7,731 bases of DNA from Bryobacteraceae bacterium (GCA_030044325.1 JASHWA010000589.1:1-7731), one strand, 5' to 3'; counted from the stretch's first letter, positions 1-6,570 are shown. The notes: generated by a model from the sequence alone, not told the origin. Program-made: numbers and translations.

Positions 1-762
1 CAGGAACGGAATTACCCAGCGCTTGGGCATCGATTTCAATTCGTTCCATAGTTTTACAAGCTGCTGGCGAACGGCGAGCGCCACGTCAGGAGGGCGCGCG
101 GGCGCGGCCGGGTCCCACGAACGCCCGTCGTCACCCGGCGCAAGCTCGTCAAAAGCCATTTCCCTTGAGCCTCTTACGCCGAAAAGCACGCCGCCGATCG
201 AGACCAGATCGTCCAGCCGCACCGGGCCGTCGAGATATTCGAAAATCCCTTTGAGTAGCCGATCCCAGCCTGCGGCGTCAAGTTGTTCCAGGACTTCGTT
301 CTTAGGTAAAGCGCCCGACCGGATGCGGCGCGGCTGCTCAATGAGCGCGCTGACGCGATTGCCACCCGCGAGCGGCTTATCCCGCCAGTTGGCCGGACCA
401 CATACCCATCCGAGCTGCCCGTCGATCTCCCATAACGCATAGGACGGCTGCTTCCGGAAAAACCGGCTCAACCGGCCCTTCAGATCCGCCCATCCGGGAT
501 TGTGGATGCGCCAGTAGTCGCGGCAGGAATTTCGGGCGATGGTTGCGGCATAGCCGGCCGGATCGTCGATCCGGGAAGCGCCGGAGATCGCCTTGATGAT
601 CTTGACAGTTGCGTTCTGGTAGACGTCCCAGGCGGCCTGATGTTTTTCCGATTGCTGGTTGGAATCAAGCCGCACCCCAAAGCGCCGCTCGACCACATCC
701 TTGGCTTTCGCGTCCATTTGCGCGAACAATTGACCCTGGATCTCGGTGAACGGCGCGCTCAT
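1..762 (-). CDS. RNA polymerase sigma-70 family (ECF-like) sigma factor, C-terminus cut off by window edge
   Basis: The minus-strand frame is open from ATG at 762 to the window edge (254 codons, no stop), so the C-terminus is missing. Residues about 44-86 resemble sigma region 2: a helix with QNATVKIIKAIS, a linker with RIDDPAGY, then ATIARNSCRDYWR, matching the usual 'Y/W-L-x-x-IARN-x-x-x-D-x-x-R' end of region 2 (core binding and -10 recognition). A long linker follows (about 90-230) with GQLGWVCGPANW, much longer than in ordinary ECF factors. The last visible residues (VRQQLVKLWNELKSMPKRW, about 231-249) look like the start of region 4. Long linkers of this kind occur in sigma factors annotated in Acidobacteriota. 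The start is uncertain: the best Shine-Dalgarno serves an out-of-frame ATG at 778, and an in-frame TAA lies six codons upstream. Family identification is moderately sure; regulon and partner unknown. Confidence 0.62.
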   Translation of the reverse strand, partial: MSAPFTEIQGQLFAQMDAKAKDVVERRFGVRLDSNQQSEKHQAAWDVYQNATVKIIKAISGASRIDDPAGYAATIARNSCRDYWRIHNPGWADLKGRLSRFFRKQPSYALWEIDGQLGWVCGPANWRDKPLAGGNRVSALIEQPRRIRSGALPKNEVLEQLDAAGWDRLLKGIFEYLDGPVRLDDLVSIGGVLFGVRGSREMAFDELAPGDDGRSWDPAAPARPPDVALAVRQQLVKLWNELKSMPKRWVIPFL

Positions 763-775
763 GGACAGTGAAATA

Positions 776-847
776 CATTATGTCTCACCTCAGGTGATTT
801 TTTTTGAGGGATGCACTAATGCGCCGCGTGGCGTCACGCCTGAGGTG
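776..847 (-). promoter_or_regulatory. Sigma-factor leader: palindromic Shine-Dalgarno region with a complementary upstream segment
   Basis: Read on the minus strand, the Shine-Dalgarno-like GAGGTGAG (791-784) is part of the palindrome TCACCTGAGGTGA (797-785), which can fold as a 5-bp stem. A second segment upstream, CACCTCAGG (847-839), is exactly complementary over 9 bases to CCTGAGGTG (794-786). Either pairing would hide the ribosome-binding site if the transcript starts beyond 847. The site sits 5 bases before an ATG at 778 that is out of frame with the sigma gene, and 21 bases before the sigma ATG. The same palindrome could instead be a protein operator. Inference from sequence only. Confidence 0.3.
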
Positions 848-867
848 GGTGTGATTGAGAGTTGAAC

Positions 868-948
868 AAGCGATTTCGGCGCGGTTCCCATCCCCTTTTC
901 CGCGCCGCTTGACTGCCCGCCGTTGCTCGGAGCGGCGGGCCTTTTTTT
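868..948 (+). ncRNA. Candidate small structured RNA ending at a plus-strand terminator
   Basis: Two GC-rich hairpins lie in tandem in a gap without a plus-strand protein gene. The first pairs CGGCGCGG (877-884) with CCGCGCCG (900-907), with AAG (868-870) able to pair with CTT (908-910) across an internal loop. The second is the terminator at 915-948. Both flanking genes are on the minus strand, so a plus-strand transcript ending here would be a stand-alone RNA of roughly 80-160 nt. I found no convincing promoter, and the 5' end is unknown. It could instead be a hairpin cluster ending the minus-strand hydrolase transcript, but the T tract is on the wrong side for that. I do not recognise a known RNA family. 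Confidence 0.3.
915..948 (+). terminator. Rho-independent terminator, plus strand
   Basis: A perfect 8-bp GC stem pairs GCCCGCCG (915-922) with CGGCGGGC (933-940). It has a 10-base loop and is followed by one C and seven T (942-948). The T tract orients it for transcription left to right. No plus-strand coding gene precedes it, so it is either the end of a small RNA or a barrier between the two minus-strand genes. Confidence 0.7.
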
Positions 949-966
949 GCCGGTGAGGCGCGATCG

Positions 967-1575
967 TCAGATCGCGCGTACCGCACGCGTCAGAAACGCG
1001 ATAAGCTGCTCAGCGATTTCTGCCGCGCTGGACGGCGGAAGCCCGTGCCGGCCGCCTTCGATGGTCATCAATTCCGAACGCGCGGGAATCAACTGGATCG
1101 CCGCGCGCAGCTCTTCGATCGATCCGAACGGGTCGCTTGTTCCATGCGCAAAAAATGCCGGCATTCCCAGCTGGGGAAAATGTCCCGTTCGGCGCTGATC
1201 CGGCTTGCCCGGCGGATGCAAGGGATACGAAAGCAACAGCAGCGCATCGGCCATCGCCGGATCTTCGGATGCGGCAATGGTCGTCTGGCGTCCGCCGTAG
1301 GAATGGCCCCCGGCGATGACGCGACTGGCGCGGGCACGCATCGATTCGGCGGCCCTGCGGATTCCATCGCGATCCCGCGCGGCTTGGGCCGGAAAGGGCG
1401 GCCCGTGCGGACGCGCTTCGCGATACGGCAAGTCGTAGCGCAGCACGAAAAGTCCGGCATTCGCGAACGCCTCGCCCAGCGCGCGAAGCAGGGGAGCGTT
1501 CCCGTTCGATCCCGCGCCGTGCGTCAGCACGATTCCATCGCCCGACGGCGTTTCCGGTTCATGCCACCACTGCAT
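967..1575 (-). CDS. Alpha/beta hydrolase, KANL3/Tex30 (dienelactone-hydrolase-like) family
   Basis: This is a complete cytosolic hydrolase of 202 residues with no signal peptide. The catalytic triad is readable: the nucleophile elbow GGHSYGG gives Ser92, HGTSDPFG gives Asp148, and GGRHGL gives His177. The oxyanion-hole segment is THGAGSN (about 18-24). Length and motif order fit the compact KANL3/Tex30-like hydrolases, whose bacterial members are mostly uncharacterised esterase-like proteins; the substrate here is unknown. The frame stays open upstream to 1743, but ATG 1575 is chosen because AAAGGAG lies 6 bases before it and the extension would run inside the preceding cas6-like gene. The start overlaps that gene's end by 17 bases, which suggests translational coupling in one transcript. 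It is the last gene of the pair. No minus-strand T-tract terminator is visible after its TGA. Confidence 0.85.
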   Translation of the reverse strand: MQWWHEPETPSGDGIVLTHGAGSNGNAPLLRALGEAFANAGLFVLRYDLPYREARPHGPPFPAQAARDRDGIRRAAESMRARASRVIAGGHSYGGRQTTIAASEDPAMADALLLLSYPLHPPGKPDQRRTGHFPQLGMPAFFAHGTSDPFGSIEELRAAIQLIPARSELMTIEGGRHGLPPSSAAEIAEQLIAFLTRAVRAI

Positions 1576-2296
1576 GAATTTCTCCTTTCCCCCAGACGGT
1601 CTGACGGCCGACGCCGGTGTAGCGCCCGATTTCAAGATATGGCAAAAATTCTCCGAGCTCGCCTTCGTACTCGGCCGTGCCGATGAACCCGCCGAGCGAA
1701 TGCCGCTGGCCGGTGTTTCGGCTGACACGTTCGTCATCGACACGCGCGATCTCGCAGCGCGTCATCGCGACGCGAGCGGCGCGTTCCGCCGTTCCCTTGA
1801 AATCGATATCCAGCGGGCCGCCCTGATACAGCGCGCGCAGCGTGCTGATGCGGTCGCGGAGGCGCGCGAACAGAATCGCGAATTCCGGACGCTCGGCCGG
1901 CTTGAGCTCGGTCGGCGTGACGAATGACACGCGCACGCGTGAGGCTTTGCGCGTCGATTCAAGCGGAAGCCGCAACGGCTCGCCCCCACTGACCGTATGA
2001 ACATCAGCAACTCGTTTGAACGTCTCGACCGCCAACTCGGCGGCGCCGTCGCGGACATCGAAGAGATTGAGGCCGAATTCGCACTGCGCCGTGCGAATCA
2101 CAAAGGCGCGCGGCGAATCGCGCAGGCCGCTCGGCCCAGCGACCGCTCGCGGCGCGAACCAGCGCTCGTATGCTCCCCGGTCGATATCGCGCAGCGCTTT
2201 CCCGAATCGGCCGCGGAGAAAATTCGGCGAGATGCTCGCCGCGTTCCGACCTTCCACGCGAAAGCGAAGTGCGAACACGCCAAAGCTCTGAGACAA
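1559..2296 (-). CDS. cas6: Cas6-family RAMP endoribonuclease homologue (stand-alone)
   Basis: The 245-residue protein resembles the Cas6 family with a C-terminal Cas6 domain (PF10040 type), whose members cut CRISPR precursor RNA within repeats. Supporting landmarks in order are: FLRGRFGKALRD (27-38), the N-terminal ferredoxin-like entry; GPSGLRDSPRAFVIR (54-68); VTPTELK (126-132); the helical stretch ending in ALYQGGPLDIDFKG (155-168); HSLGGFIGTAEYEGEL (199-214); FLPYLEIGRY (217-226); and the glycine-rich loop TGVGRQTVWGKGEI (227-240). Histidines occur only at 100, 199 and 241, so no histidine sits near residues 30-50, where some characterised Cas6 enzymes have the catalytic one. The start is uncertain: TTG 2296 is the first possible start after an in-frame TAG five codons upstream, and GTG 2278 is an alternative; neither has a strong Shine-Dalgarno. 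No array or other cas gene is in the window. It overlaps the hydrolase gene downstream. Family assignment is confident; a CRISPR role is not shown. Confidence 0.85.
   Translation of the reverse strand: MSQSFGVFALRFRVEGRNAASISPNFLRGRFGKALRDIDRGAYERWFAPRAVAGPSGLRDSPRAFVIRTAQCEFGLNLFDVRDGAAELAVETFKRVADVHTVSGGEPLRLPLESTRKASRVRVSFVTPTELKPAERPEFAILFARLRDRISTLRALYQGGPLDIDFKGTAERAARVAMTRCEIARVDDERVSRNTGQRHSLGGFIGTAEYEGELGEFLPYLEIGRYTGVGRQTVWGKGEIHAVVA
1582..1588 (-). promoter_or_regulatory. Shine-Dalgarno of the hydrolase inside the cas6 coding sequence
   Basis: On the minus strand AAAGGAG ends 6 bases before the hydrolase ATG (1575). The same bases encode the Lys-Gly-Glu part of the conserved WGKGEI motif at the end of the Cas6-like protein. 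This site decides the hydrolase start and supports translational coupling of the two overlapping genes. Confidence 0.75.
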
Positions 2297-2380
2297 ATCA
2301 AATGGTAGCGCCTAATGCAGCAAACAGCCCTGACACGCTGGCGGTGAATCGGATAAACTCGTGAAGTTCAGGAGATTATC
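2297..2380. promoter_or_regulatory. Divergent intergenic region with a candidate promoter for the VPS10-like gene
   Basis: These 84 bases separate the minus-strand cas6-like gene from the plus-strand VPS10-like gene and must hold both promoters unless transcripts start further away. On the plus strand CTGACA (2330-2335) and GATAAA (2352-2357) are 16 bases apart and match the -35 and -10 consensus at 5 of 6 and 4 of 6 positions. The predicted start near 2364 leaves a short leader containing CAGGAG (2369-2374), 6 bases before GTG 2381. I see no convincing minus-strand promoter. Confidence 0.42.
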
Positions 2381-5300
2381 GTGTCCATTTCCCGCCTTTC
2401 GATTCCACTTCTGCTCGCTGCAATGGCTACGGCTCAGACGGTTGATAACCGGCTTTATTCCGAAATGCGCTGGCGCTCGATCGGCCCGCCGCGCGCCGGG
2501 CGTGCACGCGCGCTTTCGGGCGTTCCCAGCCAGCCGAACGTCTTCTATATCGGATTCGACAACGGCGGCGTGTGGCGATCCACCGATTTTGGTTCCACCT
2601 GGACGCCGCTGTTCGACGAGCAGCCCACCGGCTCAGTCGGTGCGATCGCGGTTGCGCCTTCGAACCCGAATATCATTTATGTCGGAACCGGCGCGGGCAT
2701 CATTCGTCCCGACTTGGCGACCGGTGACGGCGTGTACAAATCGACCGATGCGGGAAAAACGTGGACGCATCTCGGCCTGCGCGATTCCCAGATGATCGCG
2801 AATATTGAGGTCGATCCGCGCAATCCGGAGCGGCTGTTTGTCGCCGCGCTGGGACATCCTTACGGGCCAAATGCGGAGCGCGGAATTTACCGCTCTACCG
2901 ACGGCGGCGCGACATTCGAAAAGGTTATCCACTCGGACGAATACACCAGCGGCAACGACGTTCGCATCGATCCCAAGAATCCCGAAATCGTATACGCGGC
3001 GCTGTGGCAGCAGCAGCAGGGTTTTTATGAAAACGGCGCTTTTGGTGGAACCGGCGGCGGAATTTTTAAATCCACCGACGGCGGCTCCCACTGGACACAA
3101 CTCAAAAATGGACTGCCCGCGGTGATCGAGGCGAATCTCGCCATCGCGCCGAGCAATCCCAACACGATTTATGCGATGATCGCGCATCCCCCTGAGCCGG
3201 GCGAAGCGGGCCGCGGCGGCGGGCGCGGAGGCCGCGGCGGCGCCAATGGAACCATCGGATTTTATAAATCGACCGATGCGGGCGAGCACTGGTTCCTCGC
3301 CACGCAGGACCCGCGTATCGAGGAAACCGGCTCGCAGCGGCATCCGCCCGATACTCGCCCGCTCGGACGCATCGGCGGAGGCGATCTCGCTACCCCCACC
3401 GTCGATCCCAGAAATGAAAACGTCGTGTATAGCTGCTCGACCGTTTTCTGGCGAACCGAGGACGGAGGATTGACCTGGTCGGCCGTGCGTGGCGCGCCCG
3501 GCGGCGACGATTATCAGAAAAGCTGGGTCAATCCCAATTTTCCGCAGATCATCTTGTTGGTCAGCGATCAAGGCGGCGTGGTTTCGTCGAATCGCGGTGA
3601 ATCCTGGAGCAACTGGTACACACAGCCGACCGCGGCCATGTATCACGTGACCGCGGATGATGCGTTTCCCTACCGTTTGTGCAGCGGACAGCAGGATTCC
3701 GGATCGGCGTGCGTGGAGAGCCGTTCGATGGACGGCGAGATCACGTTCCACGATTGGCATCCCGTGGGTATCGAAGAGTACGGAGAAGCGGCGCCCGATC
3801 CGAAGAATCCCGATCTGGTTTACGGCGGAAAAGTGAGCCTGTGGAATCGCAAAACGTCGCAGAAGGAAAATGTCGGACCTCCCGGCGGCGGGCGCGGCGG
3901 CGAGCCTGCGCCTCCCGGAGCTCCTCCTCCGCGTACCGTTCGGACGCAGCCGCTGATCTGGTCGCCGAAGGATCCGAATGTTCTGTTCTATGCAACGTCG
4001 GGCGTGTGGAAGACCACCAACGGCGGGCATAGCTGGACCGCAATCAGCAAGGATTTGACGCGCGGCGATAGCTGGGCCATTCCCGCGAACGCCGGCAAAT
4101 ACGCGGAAAGCGCCAAGGCGACCGCGGTGGGATCGATCACCGCGCTCGCGCCCTCGCCGCTCGATGTGAACCTCCTGTGGGCGGGAACCGGCGACGGACT
4201 GCTGCAGGTCACCTTCGACGGCGGCGCGAAGTGGGAAAACGTCACGCCTTCGGAAATCAAGCCGTGGACGCGCATCTTCAACATGGAAGCCGGGCACTTC
4301 GATACGAAAACGGCCTACGCGGCAGCGAACACGCTGCGCCTGGACGACATGAACGCGCACCTGTGGCGCACGCACGACGGTGGAAAAACCTGGACCGAGA
4401 TCGATAACGGGATCGCGCCGGGAGCGGTCGCCAACTCGATTCGTGAAGATCCGCACAAGAGGGGATTGCTTTACGCGTCCACCGACACGCAGGTGTGGTT
4501 CTCGATTGACGACGGCGATCACTGGAATTCACTGCGCATGAACATGCCCGCCATTTCCGTCCGCGATATCGAGGTGAAGGACGACGCGTCCTGCCTGTGC
4601 TCGGACCTGGTCGCGGGAACGCACGGCCGCGGGTTCTGGATTCTTGACGATTTGACTCCGCTGCGCCAGATGGCCGATGCGGCGAAGGCCTCGGAGGCGT
4701 ATCTGTTCAAGCCCGAAACCGGAATCCGTATTCGATTCGGAACCAACGATCCTACGCCGTGGCCGCCGGAGTTGCTCGCCGGGCAGAATCCTCCCAACGG
4801 CGCGATCGTCGATTATTATCTGCCGTCGGATGCGAGCGAAGTCAAGCTCGAATTCCTGGACGCCCACGGCGACGTGCTGCGAACCTATTCGAGCAATGAC
4901 CGTCACATGAGTCCCGATCCGGCGGTCGATCCGGAAGCGTACAACAAAATCTGCCAGCAGAATCCGACGGCTCCCGATTGCGGATTGCCGCTGTACTGGC
5001 CCGCTCCGCAGCAGATTTTGAAAACCAGCGCGGGGATGCATCGCTTCACTTGGGACATGCATTACGATCCGATCGCAGGCATGACGGGAGGAGGACGCGG
5101 CGGCGGAGGCGGCGGGGGAGCGGTTCCGCATCGCACCCATGCGGCGGTCGATGCGCCGTGGGTCGCGCCGGGAACGTACACGGTGCGGCTGACCGCAAAC
5201 GGAAAATCGTTCACACAGCCGATCGTGGTCAAGATGGACCCGCGGGTGAAGATCACGCCGGAGGTCCAGCAGATTTTCACGCTGACCACGCAGATGGAGA

Positions 5301-5686
5301 ACGACGCTCGCACGGCGTCGAAGGCGTACAAAGAGGCGCGCGCCCTGGCTGCATCGAACGCGGCGATGGCCAACGAGATCGATAAGATCGCGCCCGCGGA
5401 GGCGGCCGGCGCGGAGGGTCGTGGAGGACGCGGAGGCGGAGGACGCGGAGGGTTCGGCGCGCAGGAACCGGCGCCCCCGCCGACGCTCGCCAATATCGGT
5501 GTCGTGCTGGTGACCGCGGCGATGGGCATGCAGAATTCGGAGATGCCGCCCACGGCGACCCAGCTCCAAGCCTGCGCGCACGCGCGCTCGGAGTACGAGA
5601 AAGTGATGGCAAAATGGACCGCTGTGAAGGCGAAAACGAACCCTTCGGCATCCAAAGCGACGCACGCGAGCGCCGATAAACGCTGA
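2381..5686 (+). CDS. Secreted VPS10/sortilin-like Asp-box beta-propeller protein with RGG-rich inserts
   Basis: An exported protein of 1101 residues. It starts at GTG 2381 with CAGGAG 6 bases upstream. A Sec signal peptide (1-18, hydrophobic core IPLLLAAM) ends in ATA before Gln19. Asp-box motifs of the type S/T-x-D-x-G-x-x-W begin at about 67, 121, 172, 231, 297, 359, 545, 611, 664 and 708, with a degenerate one at 402. This many repeats fits a large ten-bladed VPS10/sortilin-like propeller or two stacked propellers. GQQDSGS (436-442) resembles a conserved QDNGS-type signature of these proteins and is flanked by Cys434 and Cys444. From about 770 a beta-rich tail follows; GMHRFTWDM (885-893) and APGTYTVRLTANGK (929-942) resemble a FlgD-type Ig-like strand pair. 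A helical segment follows (about 960-1005). Four low-complexity Gly/Arg or Gly/Pro inserts interrupt it. Such proteins are often labelled glycosyl hydrolases, but no catalytic residues are evident; ligand binding is more likely. Confidence 0.88.
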   Translation: MSISRLSIPLLLAAMATAQTVDNRLYSEMRWRSIGPPRAGRARALSGVPSQPNVFYIGFDNGGVWRSTDFGSTWTPLFDEQPTGSVGAIAVAPSNPNIIYVGTGAGIIRPDLATGDGVYKSTDAGKTWTHLGLRDSQMIANIEVDPRNPERLFVAALGHPYGPNAERGIYRSTDGGATFEKVIHSDEYTSGNDVRIDPKNPEIVYAALWQQQQGFYENGAFGGTGGGIFKSTDGGSHWTQLKNGLPAVIEANLAIAPSNPNTIYAMIAHPPEPGEAGRGGGRGGRGGANGTIGFYKSTDAGEHWFLATQDPRIEETGSQRHPPDTRPLGRIGGGDLATPTVDPRNENVVYSCSTVFWRTEDGGLTWSAVRGAPGGDDYQKSWVNPNFPQIILLVSDQGGVVSSNRGESWSNWYTQPTAAMYHVTADDAFPYRLCSGQQDSGSACVESRSMDGEITFHDWHPVGIEEYGEAAPDPKNPDLVYGGKVSLWNRKTSQKENVGPPGGGRGGEPAPPGAPPPRTVRTQPLIWSPKDPNVLFYATSGVWKTTNGGHSWTAISKDLTRGDSWAIPANAGKYAESAKATAVGSITALAPSPLDVNLLWAGTGDGLLQVTFDGGAKWENVTPSEIKPWTRIFNMEAGHFDTKTAYAAANTLRLDDMNAHLWRTHDGGKTWTEIDNGIAPGAVANSIREDPHKRGLLYASTDTQVWFSIDDGDHWNSLRMNMPAISVRDIEVKDDASCLCSDLVAGTHGRGFWILDDLTPLRQMADAAKASEAYLFKPETGIRIRFGTNDPTPWPPELLAGQNPPNGAIVDYYLPSDASEVKLEFLDAHGDVLRTYSSNDRHMSPDPAVDPEAYNKICQQNPTAPDCGLPLYWPAPQQILKTSAGMHRFTWDMHYDPIAGMTGGGRGGGGGGGAVPHRTHAAVDAPWVAPGTYTVRLTANGKSFTQPIVVKMDPRVKITPEVQQIFTLTTQMENDARTASKAYKEARALAASNAAMANEIDKIAPAEAAGAEGRGGRGGGGRGGFGAQEPAPPPTLANIGVVLVTAAMGMQNSEMPPTATQLQACAHARSEYEKVMAKWTAVKAKTNPSASKATHASADKR

Positions 5687-5725
5687 TCGTTTGCGATAAT
5701 CTGGGGGAGGAGCGCGTTTCCGCGT

Positions 5726-6550
5726 ATGATTCTGCGCCTGATGCTGTGCAGTGCTTCGATTCCCCTGGTGTTCGCGCAGTTTATGGGACGGGGAAGTCCC
5801 GAGGTCGTCCAGGCTACGCAACTCGATCTGCAAGGCAAGGGCGCTGAAGCGCGCGCGCTGCTTCAGAAGGCGATCGATTCGGCCGCGACACCCGCCGCAA
5901 AATCCAATGCGGAGCGCACCATGGCGATGTCGTGGGCGTTCGAAGGCAATTGCGCCAAGACCGGCGAATACGAGCAGAAAGTGATCGAGTACTGGGTCAC
6001 GCAGGAGGCCGCGCATCCGGGCAACGCGTTTTATCAGGAAGGCGAGATGGCGGATGAAGCGGCCCGCGTGTGCATCGATGCGGGCGATCTCGACGCCGCG
6101 GCCGGGTGGTACAAGAAAGGTCACGATTTCGGATTGAAAGAGCCGAACATTTCCACCGACCGGCATGCGTTGTGGGAGTTTCGTTATGAGCATGCCGAGG
6201 CTCGCCTGGCTGCGCGGCGCGGGAATCGGGCGGAGGCCGAAAAACACGTTGCCGCCGCCAAAGCAGCGCTCGATAAGATGACCGATCTGCGCGCGCAGCA
6301 GCAGGAGTTTCTGCCGTATCTGACCGGCTACGTCGCGTTTTATCTGGGCGATTACAAAACCGCGCTGGCCGATCTGCAGAAAGCGGAGCAGGATCCGTTC
6401 ATCGCGTGCCTGATCGGCCAGACGTACGAAAAACTGGGCGAGCCGGACAAGGCTACGGAGTATTACAAGAAGGCCGCCAGCGCGCGGGCGCATAATCCGC
6501 CGGCAGCCTACGCGGTTCCGTTCGCAAAGAAGAAACTGGGTTCGAGCTGA
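5726..6550 (+). CDS. Secreted tetratricopeptide-repeat protein
   Basis: A 274-residue protein with an N-terminal Sec signal peptide (1-17, ending VFA before Gln18); a cysteine at 8 is too close to the N-terminus for a lipobox. The rest is helical, with TPR-like units at roughly 24-53, 63-95, 110-132, 153-183, 199-222 and 225-253. The clearest is the last, GQTYEKLGEPDKATEYYKKA. TPR arrays bind other proteins; no enzymatic motif is present. The purine-rich GGGGGAGGAG (5703-5712) lies 13 bases before ATG 5726, which is long. A small CGCG-TTTC-CGCG hairpin (5713-5724) between them could shorten the effective spacing. No other in-frame start exists in between. The gene begins 39 bases after the VPS10-like gene, so co-expression and a shared extracytoplasmic role are likely. 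The partner is unknown. Confidence 0.8.
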   Translation: MILRLMLCSASIPLVFAQFMGRGSPEVVQATQLDLQGKGAEARALLQKAIDSAATPAAKSNAERTMAMSWAFEGNCAKTGEYEQKVIEYWVTQEAAHPGNAFYQEGEMADEAARVCIDAGDLDAAAGWYKKGHDFGLKEPNISTDRHALWEFRYEHAEARLAARRGNRAEAEKHVAAAKAALDKMTDLRAQQQEFLPYLTGYVAFYLGDYKTALADLQKAEQDPFIACLIGQTYEKLGEPDKATEYYKKAASARAHNPPAAYAVPFAKKKLGSS

Positions 6551-6570
6551 AATTTTCCAGGAGTTCGCCA

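Noticed and set aside
785..805. A palindrome followed by eight T as a second plus-strand terminator
   Set aside because: The stem is only 5 bp with a 3-base loop and about half AT or weak pairs, too weak for an efficient terminator. It is better explained as part of the sigma-gene leader or an operator.
1576..1743. A 56-residue N-terminal extension of the hydrolase
   Set aside because: It would be encoded inside the conserved Cas6 C-terminal domain in another frame, has low-complexity composition, and ATG 1575 has an excellent ribosome-binding site and starts just before the first hydrolase strand.
2633..4522. A minus-strand frame open for 629 codons opposite the VPS10-like gene
   Set aside because: Arginine-rich, no domain, and fully antisense to clear Asp-box repeats; a by-product of GC-rich codon use.
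2381..5686. A glycoside hydrolase or sialidase call for the large exported protein
   Set aside because: Asp-boxes occur in sialidases, but the arginine triad and catalytic Tyr/Glu arrangement of sialidases could not be located. The boxes are structural, so a VPS10-like propeller is the safer call.
5692..5700. An extended -10-like TGCGATAAT just before the TPR gene
   Set aside because: Transcription from it would start at about 5707, inside the only ribosome-binding sequence of the TPR gene, and no -35 match lies at the right distance. Co-transcription from upstream is simpler.
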